DNA from: an uncultured Hyphomicrobiales bacterium
Lineage (GTDB): Bacteria > Pseudomonadota > Alphaproteobacteria > Rhizobiales > Xanthobacteraceae
Direction of reading: 5' to 3'
Length of the DNA stretch: 64,000 bases
NCBI GenBank assembly: GCA_903878085.1
Contig: CAIRGJ010000036.1
Location: 1-64,000, forward strand
Positions 53,217-64,000 of the stretch are shown here, piece by piece. Made by a program: the position numbers and the translations under genes. Below the pieces are notes generated by a model. That model was not told the origin of the DNA, did not search any database, and was given only the letters and a program-made list of their open reading frames with translations. How positions within the stretch are numbered: position 1 is the first letter of the stretch; each line of letters starts with the position of its first letter.

Positions 53217-54526
53217 CCGCGCGCTCCCTGCCAGCGCAACGCCGCCAGATTCAAGTCGTCACGAATACCTTCATGCGCGACTTCCTCAAGGGCCTCGCCG
53301 ATGAAAGCCTGGATCAGCAACGCCTCGGCTTCCTTCTCGTGGATGCCGCGCGACATCAGATAGAACTTCAAGCCCGGATCGAGCGCGCCGGCGGTAGCGC
53401 CGTGGCCGCAGACCACGTCGTCGGCGAAGATTTCCAGTTCGGGCTTTTGCGAGGCCTCGGCCTCGTCGGACAGCAGCAGCGACCGCGTCATCATCTTGGC
53501 GTTGGTCTTCTGCGCGTGCGGCTCGACGATGATCTTGCCCTGGAACACGCCGTGGCTCTGGTCGTCGAGCACGGTCTTGAACAGTTCGCGGCTGTCGCAA
53601 TGGGGCGCGGCATGCGCGATCACCAGCGTGTTGTCGACGTGCTGCTTGTTCTTCAGCAGGCTGGCGCCGCCGATGAAGGCGTCGATACCCTCGCCGGCAA
53701 ACCGCGCAAAGGTCTGATTGCGCACGACCGCGCCACCGGTGGTGAAAGAAAAATCCTTGTAGACGGCCTTGGCGCCGACCGTGACCCCGAGCGTCGAAAT
53801 GCGCAGCGCGGCATCACCGTCGTAACCGATCTTGATGTGATCGACGCGAGCGCCGTCGCCGATCACCAATTCGAGCGCCGAATTGACCTGATAGTCGATA
53901 CCATTGGGGCCGGAGAACGACTCGACCAACGTGACATGCGCACCCGGCTCCACGATCATCACCGAACGCGGATACATCGCGGCGGCGGTATCGCCCGAAA
54001 AGACGTGCGCGATATGGATCGGCTTACGCTCGGCAGCACCGCGCTTGACGCGAATGCCGACGCCGCCGCTCATGAAGGCGGTGTTGAGCAAGCTGGCTTG
54101 ATCGCCGTGGCCAGGCATTTGCCCCAGCCGGTAGTCCGTATTCTCGGCAAGGAAGGCGAACAATTCGAGCAGCGTGATGCCGGGGTCGGAAGCGTTCTTA
54201 TCGGTCCATTCCGGGGCGAGGCGGCCGTTGACGATGGTCACCAGCGTCGCATCGACGCCGGACAGGATCGCCGCGATATCGGCGGGCTTCCTGATGTCGG
54301 CCGGCCCCGCCAGGGGCTTGGCCTCGCGCATCAGCGCGCGCAGATCTGTGTATTTCCATTCCTCGACCCGGCGATGCGGCAACCCGGCGGCGTCGAAGCG
54401 TTTGAACGCATCGTCGCGCAGCGCCGCCACGGCGCCTTTGCCCGGTAGCGTATCGCGCGCGCCGGCAAAGGCCGTCGCCAGCCCCTGCTCCGCCGCAGTC
54501 TTGATGCCGCGAATTTCCGCGTTCAT
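53213..54526 (-). CDS. sufD: SufD scaffold subunit
   Basis: Beta-helix partner of SufB in the SufBC2D scaffold. The protein is 437 residues. The C-terminal family block is visible: HGATAGALDPGLKFYLMSRGIHEKEAEALLIQAFIGE. The VYKDFSFTTGGAVVRNQ region belongs to the core helix. It starts 3 bases after sufC ends. Confidence 0.95.
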   Translation of the reverse strand: MNAEIRGIKTAAEQGLATAFAGARDTLPGKGAVAALRDDAFKRFDAAGLPHRRVEEWKYTDLRALMREAKPLAGPADIRKPADIAAILSGVDATLVTIVNGRLAPEWTDKNASDPGITLLELFAFLAENTDYRLGQMPGHGDQASLLNTAFMSGGVGIRVKRGAAERKPIHIAHVFSGDTAAAMYPRSVMIVEPGAHVTLVESFSGPNGIDYQVNSALELVIGDGARVDHIKIGYDGDAALRISTLGVTVGAKAVYKDFSFTTGGAVVRNQTFARFAGEGIDAFIGGASLLKNKQHVDNTLVIAHAAPHCDSRELFKTVLDDQSHGVFQGKIIVEPHAQKTNAKMMTRSLLLSDEAEASQKPELEIFADDVVCGHGATAGALDPGLKFYLMSRGIHEKEAEALLIQAFIGEALEEVAHEGIRDDLNLAALRWQGARG

Positions 54527-54529
54527 CGC

Positions 54530-55285
<756 letters not shown>

Positions 55286-55290
55286 AAGAA

Positions 55291-56766
<1,476 letters not shown>

Positions 56767-56860
56767 TCTTCCCTCCGTGCGGTTTCAAGGACCGCGGGTT
56801 GGATTAGTCGGTTATGGTCGGTTCGCTCGTCGCGTTGCGATCATTCCTGTGAGCGCCGCG

Positions 56861-58033
56861 TCATGCGGCATTTGCATGCATCTTACGTAGTGACGAAATC
56901 ACGGCATTCCAAGCATTTAGCAGGTTTTCCACGTCGGCGTCGCTGGTGCTCCAGCCGAGGCTGAGGCGCAGCGCGCCGCGGGCGAGTTCCGGTTCCACGC
57001 CCATACCCGCCAGCACATGCGAGGCCTGGACGCGGCCCGACGAGCAGGCGGAACCGGACGACAGCGCTATGCCGCTGAGATCGAAGGCGATTATCGCGGT
57101 TTCGGCCTTGATGCCGGGCACCGCCACCAGTGTCGTATTGGGCAGGCGCGGCGCCTTGGCGCCAAAAATCACCGCCTCGGGCGTCGCGGCCAACAACCGG
57201 GTTTCAAGCGTGTCGCGCAGCGAAGCCATGCGGACGGCGTCAGCCTGCCTTGCGACCTCCGCAGCGGCGCAAGCCGCGCCGAAGCCGGCGATCGCGGCGA
57301 CGTTTTCGGTACCGGCGCGCAAGCCACGCTCCTGCCCACCGCCGGCGATCAGGGGCGAGGCAATATGGATGTCGCCAAATACGGTACCTTGGCGGACCAG
57401 CGCGCCGATACCCTGCGGACCGCCGAGCTTGTGCGCGGAGATGCTGAGAAGGTCGGCGCCCAGCGCGCTAATGTTGCAATCGATCCGGCCGGCGCCTTGC
57501 ACCGCATCGACATGGAGGATCCCGTTGGCGGTGTGAACGATCTCGGCAATTTCCGCGATCGGCTGAATCACGCCGGTCTCGTTATTGGCCAGCATTACCG
57601 AAACCAGCGGCCGCTCGGCCCGAGCCAGCGCGCTTCTAAGAGCACGAAGATCGACGATGCCGTCGCCGCTGACCGGCAATTCCTCGACCACACCCGCCGC
57701 AAAACGGCCGCCGCTGCGCACCGAAGGATGCTCCACCGCCGACAAAAACAGCGTATCGCGCAAGGCCTTACGGCCGCCGATCTCGAGCGCAGGCGTCAGC
57801 GCCAACATGTTGGCCTCGGTGGCGCCCGAGGTGAAAGTGACGTTCTTGGCCTCTGCCCCCACCAGCGCAGCGACTTTTTCACGCGCTTTCTCGATGACCT
57901 GCCTGGCCGCACGGCCCTCGGCATGGACCGAGGACGCGTTGCCGGTCATGGCCAAGGCCATCACCATGGCCTCGCGGGCCACTGCGCGCAGCGGAGCCGT
58001 GGCATTCCAATCAAAGTACGCGCGTTCCGCCAT
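56861..58033 (-). CDS. iscS: NifS/IscS-like cysteine desulfurase (class I)
   Basis: Second PLP cysteine desulfurase in the operon, 390 residues. The pyridoxal-lysine is in SISAHKLGGPQG. The class I mobile-loop cysteine is in SSGSACSSGRVQ. The HVDAVQGAGRID and EHPSV segments match the family. In Hyphomicrobiales a class I enzyme commonly heads the suf operon, unlike in E. coli. An Irr-type palindrome lies about 145 bases upstream. The start at 58033 has only a weak ribosome site. Confidence 0.94.
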   Translation of the reverse strand: MAERAYFDWNATAPLRAVAREAMVMALAMTGNASSVHAEGRAARQVIEKAREKVAALVGAEAKNVTFTSGATEANMLALTPALEIGGRKALRDTLFLSAVEHPSVRSGGRFAAGVVEELPVSGDGIVDLRALRSALARAERPLVSVMLANNETGVIQPIAEIAEIVHTANGILHVDAVQGAGRIDCNISALGADLLSISAHKLGGPQGIGALVRQGTVFGDIHIASPLIAGGGQERGLRAGTENVAAIAGFGAACAAAEVARQADAVRMASLRDTLETRLLAATPEAVIFGAKAPRLPNTTLVAVPGIKAETAIIAFDLSGIALSSGSACSSGRVQASHVLAGMGVEPELARGALRLSLGWSTSDADVENLLNAWNAVISSLRKMHANAA

Positions 58034-58176
58034 GAGAGCTGTTGGTACCTAATTACCGATTCGGCCTGGAATTGACCAAAAAGCTTGCTTTTTGCCCTGC
58101 CGGTCGTGGTAGAAACCGCCATTCGCTCGGCAACTTATAGCTCTTGTTGGCGTGGTGAACAGCGGAAATCATATAA

Positions 58177-58191
58177 TTAGAACAATTCTAA
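58177..58191. promoter_or_regulatory. iron-control element (Irr-type ICE box)
   Basis: Perfect inverted repeat TTAGAA-N3-TTCTAA, matching the ICE consensus TTTAGAA-N3-TTCTAAA bound by the haem-responsive Irr regulator in rhizobia. It lies in the divergent gap between the iscS-suf operon (start 58033) and the hydrolase gene (start 58346). It overlaps a TATAAT hexamer (58172-58177). Confidence 0.8.
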
Positions 58192-58255
58192 ACTAGCGCC
58201 CGGCTGTCCGTCACCAGGCGCCGAACACCTCCCGCCGCCGGGATCCGCCAAGCGG

Positions 58256-58310
58256 CCAAGTGGGCGCCAAGTAAGCGCAAAGTACGCACCAAGTAAGCGA
58301 AAAGAGCGCG
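58256..58310. repeat. 11-base tandem repeat, five degenerate units
   Basis: Units of 11 bases start at 58256, 58267, 58278, 58289 and 58300. The best copies read CCAAGTAAGCG (units 2 and 4), with units 1 and 3 differing by 2-3 bases and unit 5 more degraded. The array lies 36-90 bases before the hydrolase start. Confidence 0.7.
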
Positions 58311-58345
58311 GCAAACGCGCAACATCCGGTTCGAGGTCGAAAACT

Positions 58346-59005
58346 ATGCCTGAAGTCATTTTCACCGGTCCCGCAGGTCGGATCGAGGGGCGATATCATC
58401 CCGCCCGCCAGAAGAACGCGCCGATCGCGATCATCCTGCACCCGCACCCGCAGTTCGGCGGGACGATGAACCATCAGATCATCTACCAGATGTACTATGC
58501 CTTCGTGCATCGCGGCTTCTCGGCGCTGCGCTTCAACTTCCGCGGCGTCGGCCGCAGCCAGGGCTCGTTCGACCACGGCACCGGCGAATTGTCGGACGCG
58601 GCGGCAGCACTGGACTGGGCGCAGACCATCAACCCCGAGGCCAAGAGCTGCTGGATCGCCGGCTTCTCGTTCGGCGCCTGGATCGGCATGCAGTTGCTGA
58701 TGCGCCGGCCTGAGATCGAAGGCTTCATCTCGATTTGCCCGCCCGCCAACCTCTACGACTTCTCGTTCCTGGCGCCCTGCCCGTCGTCCGGCCTGATCAT
58801 TCACGGCGACAAGGATGCCGTGGTGCCGGCCAAGGACGTCAACACGCTGGTCGAGAAATTGAAGACGCAGAAGGGCATCGTGATCGAGCAGAAGGTCATC
58901 CCCGGCGCCAACCACTTCTTCGACGGCAAGGTGGACACGCTGCTGACCTCGATCGGCGCCTATCTCGACAAGCGGCTCAAGACCGAGCGCAAGCCGGCGG
59001 CGTAA
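58346..59005 (+). CDS. alpha/beta-hydrolase of the small serine-hydrolase type
   Basis: The protein is 219 residues without a signal peptide. The diagnostic segments are ILHPHPQFGGTMNH near 31-44, RFNFRGVGRSQGSFD near 63 and the nucleophile elbow AGFSFGAWIG near 105. The acid lies in HGDKDAVVP and the catalytic His in PGANHFFDG. This small-hydrolase group is widespread in Alphaproteobacteria. The substrate is unknown. It is divergent from the suf operon, so the ICE box between could also affect it. Confidence 0.88.
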   Translation: MPEVIFTGPAGRIEGRYHPARQKNAPIAIILHPHPQFGGTMNHQIIYQMYYAFVHRGFSALRFNFRGVGRSQGSFDHGTGELSDAAAALDWAQTINPEAKSCWIAGFSFGAWIGMQLLMRRPEIEGFISICPPANLYDFSFLAPCPSSGLIIHGDKDAVVPAKDVNTLVEKLKTQKGIVIEQKVIPGANHFFDGKVDTLLTSIGAYLDKRLKTERKPAA

Positions 59006-59009
59006 AGCC

Positions 59010-60119
59010 TCACGGCTTCGCGATCACACCACCCGTCATCGACTGTTTCACGCCGGTGGTCTGCGGAAAGGTGATCGGCATATTGCGGAGCGTGCGCACC
59101 GCCAGATAGGCAAAGGCCTGTGCCTCGATCGACTGCGACGACCAGCCGACGGCGTCGGCGGTCTCCACCCTAGCGGGGCTGAGCCGTTCCGCCAGCATCT
59201 TCATGAGCGTCGGATTGCGCGCGCCGCCACCGGCCACAATCCAGGCTTTCGGCGGCTCCGGCAGATGCCGCACGACGCGCGCCACCGATGCGGCGGTCAG
59301 CGCCGACAAGGTCGCCGCGCCATCGACGACGGAGAAATCCGGCAGCCCGATATTCGCGAAGGCGAACGCATTGCGGTCGAGCGACTTCGGGCACGGCAGA
59401 TCGAAGAACTTGTGCGCCAACACGTTCGCCACGAATGCCTCATCGGCGCGACCGCGCGACGCCTGATCGCCATCGCGGTCGAGCGGGGCGCCGGTGCGGG
59501 CGCGCATGAAATCGTCGATCAGCGCGTTGCCCGGCCCGGTATCGCAGGCAACCGGATCGCCGCCGTCGACCCAGGTGACGTTGGCGACGCCGCCGACATT
59601 GAGTACGGCGATCGGATGCGGGTGATCGAGATCGCGGGCCAGCGCCTGATGAAACACCGGCACCAGCGGCGCGCCCTGCCCGCCGGCCGCGACATCGGCG
59701 GCGCGGAAATCGAACGCCACCGCCATACCGAGACGTTTGGCCAGCGCACCGCCGTCACCGATCTGTACGGTCAGGCGCTCAGCCGGCTTGTGCAGCACGG
59801 TTTGGCCGTGGAAACCAACAATCGCGATGCCGGATTTGTCGATGTGCTCGGTTAAGAGAAAATCCTCGACGGTCTCGGCATGCGCGCGGGTAACGAAAGC
59901 GTCGGCCTCGGCCAGCACGCCCGGCCGCGCGTTACGGTCGGTCAGGCTCGCGCCCTGCGCCAGCGCGGCCCGCAGCAAAGCCCGTTCCTCGTCCGAATAG
60001 GGCCGGTAGCCGGTCGGGCCCAACGCGGCGATACGATCGCCGTCGGTCTCGATCAGCGCCACGTCGACGCCGTCGAGCGAGGTCCCGCTCATCAGCCCTA
60101 TGGCCCGCACCACGCCCAA
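59010..60119 (-). CDS. anmK: anhydro-N-acetylmuramic acid kinase
   Basis: Phosphorylates 1,6-anhydro-MurNAc during peptidoglycan recycling. The protein is 369 residues if it starts at a TTG (60119); GTG codons at 60113 and 60110 are alternatives behind the same G-rich ribosome site. Signature segments are GLMSGTSLDGVDVAL, GFHGQTVLHKP, DFRAADVAAGGQGAPLVP and NVGGVANVTW. The ATP-site segment is VAGGGARNPTLM. It is divergent from tyrS. Confidence 0.95.
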   Translation of the reverse strand: MGVVRAIGLMSGTSLDGVDVALIETDGDRIAALGPTGYRPYSDEERALLRAALAQGASLTDRNARPGVLAEADAFVTRAHAETVEDFLLTEHIDKSGIAIVGFHGQTVLHKPAERLTVQIGDGGALAKRLGMAVAFDFRAADVAAGGQGAPLVPVFHQALARDLDHPHPIAVLNVGGVANVTWVDGGDPVACDTGPGNALIDDFMRARTGAPLDRDGDQASRGRADEAFVANVLAHKFFDLPCPKSLDRNAFAFANIGLPDFSVVDGAATLSALTAASVARVVRHLPEPPKAWIVAGGGARNPTLMKMLAERLSPARVETADAVGWSSQSIEAQAFAYLAVRTLRNMPITFPQTTGVKQSMTGGVIAKP

Positions 60120-60213
60120 AACCCCGCCCCCTTTTCCTTTACGCCGGACCTGTTACACCACCGCCACCCCGAAGCGACAAGCCTCGTAATGTTTGGCCCG
60201 GCGAGACGATACA

Positions 60214-61467
60214 ATGAGCGCCTATAAATCCGACTTTCTTAAAATTCTTGCCGAGCGCGGCTTCATCCACCAGGTGTCGGAGCCCGACGTGCTGGACGCG
60301 CGCGCCGTGGCCGGCCCGATCACAGCCTATATCGGCTTCGATTGCACCGCGGCGTCGCTCCACGTCGGCTCGTTGCTGCCGATCATGATGCTGTACTGGC
60401 TGCAGCAGACCGGCCACCGGCCGATCGCGCTGATGGGAGGCGGCACGACGCGCGTCGGCGACCCGTCCGGCAAGGACGAGAGCCGCCGCATCCTCACCGA
60501 CGAGATGATCGAGCAGAACCTCACCGGCATCCGCGCGATCTTTTCCAAATTCCTGAAGTTCGAAGGCAGCGGCGGCAATGCCGTGATGGCCAACAATGCC
60601 GACTGGCTGAACACGCTCAACTACATCGATTTCCTGCGCGACGTCGGCAAGCATTTCTCCGTCAACCGCATGCTGTCCTTCGACTCGGTCAAGATGCGGC
60701 TTGACCGTCAGCAGGAGCTGTCGTTCCTCGAATTCAACTACATGGTGCTGCAGGCCTACGACTTCGTCGAACTGCACAAGCGCTACGGCTGTGCCTTGCA
60801 GATGGGCGGCTCCGATCAGTGGGGCAACATCATCAACGGCATCGATCTCGGGCGCCGCATGGCCAACGCGCAGCTGTTCGCGGTGACCGCGCCGTTGTTG
60901 ACCACCTCGTCCGGCGCCAAAATGGGCAAGACCGCCGCCGGCGCGGTGTGGCTCGATGCCAATCTCTTGAGCCCCTACGACTACTGGCAATACTGGCGCA
61001 ACACCGAGGACGGCGACGTTGCGCGCTTCCTCAAGCTGTTCACAATTTTGCCGCTCGACGAGATCGCCAAGCTGGCGGCGCTGCAAGGCGCAGAGTTGAA
61101 TGAGGCCAAGAAGGTGCTGGCGACCGAGGCGACCGCATTGGTGCACGGCCGCGCCGCAGCCGATCAGGCCAGCGAAACCTCGCGCAAGACTTTCGAGGAA
61201 GGCTCGCATGCAGAAAACCTGCCAACGGCAAATGTGCCGCGCGCAAGATTTGACGAAGGCATTTCTATCGCTGATGCCGCAATTCTCGCCGGCTTCTGCA
61301 ACTCCAAGAGTGAGGTGCGACGTGCTATTGCCAATAACGCCATCGCAATCAACGATAGCCGGATTAGCAATTTTGACTTCATCATTGGCGCAAAGGACTT
61401 TACGCCCGAGGGCGTGATCAAGCTCTCGTTCGGCAAGAAGAAGCACGTGCTGCTGAAGGCGGTTTGA
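60214..61467 (+). CDS. tyrS: tyrosyl-tRNA synthetase
   Basis: Class I aminoacyl-tRNA synthetase, 417 residues from the ATG at 60214. A TTG at 60193 would add seven residues. The motif AASLHVGSL (HIGH equivalent), [37 protein letters not shown] and the KMSKS-like loop AKMGKT are visible. The C-terminal S4 domain begins near 345 ([20 protein letters not shown]). The next element downstream works as a terminator-like repeat. Confidence 0.97.
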   Translation: MSAYKSDFLKILAERGFIHQVSEPDVLDARAVAGPITAYIGFDCTAASLHVGSLLPIMMLYWLQQTGHRPIALMGGGTTRVGDPSGKDESRRILTDEMIEQNLTGIRAIFSKFLKFEGSGGNAVMANNADWLNTLNYIDFLRDVGKHFSVNRMLSFDSVKMRLDRQQELSFLEFNYMVLQAYDFVELHKRYGCALQMGGSDQWGNIINGIDLGRRMANAQLFAVTAPLLTTSSGAKMGKTAAGAVWLDANLLSPYDYWQYWRNTEDGDVARFLKLFTILPLDEIAKLAALQGAELNEAKKVLATEATALVHGRAAADQASETSRKTFEEGSHAENLPTANVPRARFDEGISIADAAILAGFCNSKSEVRRAIANNAIAINDSRISNFDFIIGAKDFTPEGVIKLSFGKKKHVLLKAV

Positions 61468-61475
61468 TCTTCTCC

Positions 61476-61553
61476 GCTCATTCCCGCGAAAGCGGGAACC
61501 CAGTAATTTGATAAAGACTGGGTCCCCGCTTCCGCGGGGACGAACGGTTTTTT
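61476..61553. repeat. inverted intergenic repeat with terminator form after tyrS
   Basis: The element opens CGCTCATTCCCGCG and closes GCGGGGACGAACGG, like the element at 18081-18242. It contains CCCGC/GCGGG hairpins and the pair ACCCAGT/ACTGGGT. It is followed by six T (61547-61552), so it could terminate tyrS transcription. Confidence 0.7.
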
Positions 61554-61563
61554 GCAGGCAGGC

Positions 61564-64000
61564 TCACCTTGTCGGCGGAATGAAATTCCGATCGAAGGTA
61601 CCCGGCGACGGGATGAATTTGCGCAACAGCCCTGGCGCGATCGCCGTCACTGGATTGACCGAGACCCGCGGTGCACTCGGCGGCCCGACCGCTTCGTACG
61701 TAATCCCGAGCAGGCCTTCATTACTGCCGCCCAAGAACAATCCGACAATCGGGATTTGGCCAAACATGTTGTTGAGGCCGTAGAACGGCACGAAGGTGCC
61801 GCGCAAATGGACGTCGTCTTTGGCGTAGTCGATTTGCCCTTCGATGGTGGCGCCGACTAGCGGGCCGCGGACCACGCCGTCGCGGATCGCCATCCGGCCG
61901 GGAAATTTCGTGAAGTCGACGCCGAGTTCGGAAAACTCGACCGCGCCCTTGGCGCCGCCCGGCGCGCCCGACACCACGCGGTCGAGCGCGGGCTCGCCGC
62001 GGATCACAAAACTACGCAGGAACAGATGGCCTACCTGCGGCGCCTCGTCCTGGGTCGGGGGGTCCATCGCCACCCACATCTGGCCGCCGACCATGCGCGG
62101 ATAAACATCGGTGAATCTGAACAATGAGCCGGCGTCGTCGGTCTCGAAATAGACGACCTGGTGATTGTCGCGCGCGCGCACGCGCAAATCGCCGAGCAGC
62201 GCCGTATCGCGGCCGATTTTGGAGGCCAGAGAGAACGTGCGGATGCGCCCGCCGCGGCGCGTCAGCCTGAGGTCGAGCCCGCGCATCGTCTCGCCATTAT
62301 GGCCGGCCACGGTGCCAAGCTTGATGTCGAGATCGAGATCGGCCTGCTTCTTGTTCTTGTCCGCCGCGCCGGCCAGCGACGCCTTGACGAACTGGCGGCC
62401 GTCATAGACGTCGCCGCGCATCGTCACGCGCAATACGTTGTCGGTGCCGCGATCGGCCTTAAGCGAGGTCTTGTCGCCATCCGACAGGCTGAACACCGGG
62501 AAGTTCGCCGCCAGCAACTCGCCTGAATTATCGATTTCGACCGAACCTTTTACCGAGGCGCCGGCACCGTCGATGCTGAGATCGTCGAGCTTCGCCGATT
62601 TGGCGGTCCTGGTCAGTGTGTAGGTCGCCCGCGCCGGTTTGCCCGCGGCCTTCAGCCAGCCTGGCAACAGATTGTCGATCTTCACCGGGGTTAGATCGGC
62701 CTCCACACTCATCTTGTCTTCGGTCGAATTGTCGCCGACGCGGCCATTCACTTTAATGGGAATCGAGCCGGTAATTGCGCCGCCGAGATCCATGCCGAGC
62801 CTGCGCCGCGACGCTTCGTCGATGTTCGCGGTCATGCGCAATTCGGCGTCGGCGTCGCCTTTCTGCCTGCGCAGATCGATGGTGGCCGGCGTGCCGTTGA
62901 TCTTGACGTCGCCTTTGACCTGATAGCCGTCAGGGCCAGCCGTCACGCGTAGCGCCGATGCTTCGAGCTTTTGCCCGAGCAGCATCTTGTCGGCGGCAAA
63001 GTTGGTCAGGTCGGCGGTGACGGAATAAGTCACTGCTCCCTTCGCAATTGTCTTCGCCAACGGCACGCTGACGGTCACCTGCGCGGCGACGGTGCCGCGG
63101 CTCGACGCCGGATCGAGCATGATGCCGACATTATCGCGCAAGCCGTCGGTGGCCAGCAAAGCCGCGGCCGCGGCCATGGTGCCATCGATGCGGAAGATGG
63201 CGCGCGCCAGTGCAGGCTTCGGATGGGTGTCTGGCACCTCGAACACGCCGCTCGCGACATTGAGCTTGCGGCCGCCGGCCTCGACGGTGCCGCGGCCGAG
63301 ACTGACGGTGGCGCTGCGCCCGGTGATGCGGATCGTCAGATCGGCGTCCCGGATCGGCGGCAAGTTGTCGATCGGGCGCAAGGTCGTGCCGCTGGTTTCG
63401 ATATCGATGGAGAGGCCGTCTTCGGGAGTCGGCGGGCCGCCGTTCTTGAAGTCGATCAGCGGCGCGTTGCCGGCGACCACCACGCGCTCGACCGTGCCGC
63501 CCGATATATGATCCTCGACCCAAGTGCGCACCTCATTGGCGGCAAACACCGGCCACACCCGTTTCATCACCGATGTCGGCATGCGGGTGCCGGCGACGCC
63601 GAACGCCAGACGCGGCTCGCCCGAATAATCCAGACTGCCCGTGACCGCGATACCGACGTTACGCAGCGGCCGGGTGTCGATGCGGCTGAAGTCGCCCTGG
63701 TCGAGGTCGATGCGTTTGCGCACCGGATCGATGCGGGCGCGCACCGCGATGCGGTTGAGCGCGGTGCCCTCCTCGTCGCCCGCTCCCGCCGAACCGAGAA
63801 TGACCGGATCGATTACCGGATCGCCGCGCGTGACGGTCAAGTTCCACGCCGTCTGATCGGCGGCGGGCGCCTCCAACATGGCCTGCAGGGTGAACTGGTT
63901 GCCGCCGGACTTGATCTGGAACGGAACGATCAAATTGCGCCGCGCCGCATCCCAATTGAACCGGACGTCGGCATGGTCGATGGCGACGTGAACATCCGGA
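61564..64000 (-). CDS. AsmA-like/DUF3971 membrane-associated protein, 5' end outside the window
   Basis: The frame is open to the window edge, so the start is missing; at least 812 residues are seen. The sequence is rich in alternating beta-strand segments (for example KASLAGAADKNKKQADLDLD) with the AsmA-type C-terminal block GQIPIVGLFLGGSNEGLLGITYEAVGP and the end SPGTFDRNFIPP. Proteins of this YhdP/AsmA type are inner-membrane anchored. They are now thought to bridge the envelope and carry phospholipids to the outer membrane. The assignment to a subfamily is tentative. Confidence 0.9.
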   Translation of the reverse strand, partial: PDVHVAIDHADVRFNWDAARRNLIVPFQIKSGGNQFTLQAMLEAPAADQTAWNLTVTRGDPVIDPVILGSAGAGDEEGTALNRIAVRARIDPVRKRIDLDQGDFSRIDTRPLRNVGIAVTGSLDYSGEPRLAFGVAGTRMPTSVMKRVWPVFAANEVRTWVEDHISGGTVERVVVAGNAPLIDFKNGGPPTPEDGLSIDIETSGTTLRPIDNLPPIRDADLTIRITGRSATVSLGRGTVEAGGRKLNVASGVFEVPDTHPKPALARAIFRIDGTMAAAAALLATDGLRDNVGIMLDPASSRGTVAAQVTVSVPLAKTIAKGAVTYSVTADLTNFAADKMLLGQKLEASALRVTAGPDGYQVKGDVKINGTPATIDLRRQKGDADAELRMTANIDEASRRRLGMDLGGAITGSIPIKVNGRVGDNSTEDKMSVEADLTPVKIDNLLPGWLKAAGKPARATYTLTRTAKSAKLDDLSIDGAGASVKGSVEIDNSGELLAANFPVFSLSDGDKTSLKADRGTDNVLRVTMRGDVYDGRQFVKASLAGAADKNKKQADLDLDIKLGTVAGHNGETMRGLDLRLTRRGGRIRTFSLASKIGRDTALLGDLRVRARDNHQVVYFETDDAGSLFRFTDVYPRMVGGQMWVAMDPPTQDEAPQVGHLFLRSFVIRGEPALDRVVSGAPGGAKGAVEFSELGVDFTKFPGRMAIRDGVVRGPLVGATIEGQIDYAKDDVHLRGTFVPFYGLNNMFGQIPIVGLFLGGSNEGLLGITYEAVGPPSAPRVSVNPVTAIAPGLLRKFIPSPGTFDRNFIPPTR

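Overview
The window looks like chromosomal DNA from a GC-rich alphaproteobacterium, most likely of the order Hyphomicrobiales (Bradyrhizobium/Xanthobacteraceae-like). Supporting signs are a SUF operon next to an Irr-type iron-control palindrome, class II FBPase, class I PhaC, orphan Bug-type binding proteins, AsmA-like proteins and the short inverted intergenic repeats seen in that group. This placement is inference from gene content. I saw no rRNA, tRNA, CRISPR array, prophage or intact insertion sequence.

Layout. 1-12134 is a sulfur-oxidation locus. On the minus strand run soxW, soxY, soxZ, a fused soxX-soxA, soxB, soxC and soxD. A TPR/O-GlcNAc-transferase-like gene and two small secreted proteins follow, then a divergent pair of ccdA/soxV and a soxS-like thioredoxin, then an ArsR-family soxR. 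12235-16086 holds a secreted nuclease, a secreted creatininase-like protein, a frameshifted fatty acid desaturase and a Bug-type binding protein. 16191-21816 is housekeeping: recJ, glpX, hom and an aminotransferase. 22533-24464 is phaC. 24474-27138 is a persulfide module: an ETHE1/Blh-type dioxygenase divergent from a BigR regulator, a membrane rhodanese and a TauE exporter. 27212-41560 is mixed: MAPEG, aidB, argC, an Fe-S oxidoreductase subunit, a Tat-exported MBL protein, an HbpS-like protein, DedA, an AI-2E transporter, parE, a second Bug protein and a POT transporter. 41836-51088 is signalling and aromatic metabolism: a hybrid kinase, pobA with a TetR regulator, a DEAD-box helicase and a diguanylate cyclase. 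51114-58033 is the Fe-S assembly operon iscS-sufBCDS-sufT-like-sufA. The window ends with a small alpha/beta hydrolase, anmK, tyrS and a partial AsmA-like gene.

The most interesting signal is a two-branch sulfur-sensing circuit. Two ArsR proteins each carry the cysteine pair expected of SqrR/BigR persulfide sensors, and each sits beside a different palindrome. ATTC-N8-GAAT sites lie before soxY and before soxC, with a degenerate copy between ccdA and soxS. Tandem TTAG-N6-CTAA sites lie between the persulfide dioxygenase and bigR. The sox branch would oxidise thiosulfate in the periplasm, and the BigR branch would remove cytoplasmic persulfide and export sulfite.

A caution on data quality: every long C run on the + strand (1-12, 14383-14390, 16094-16103, 28087-28093) lies in or beside a gene. 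Two of them break reading frames that close cleanly if one C is removed, so indel error, or less likely hypermutable poly-G/C tracts, should be considered.
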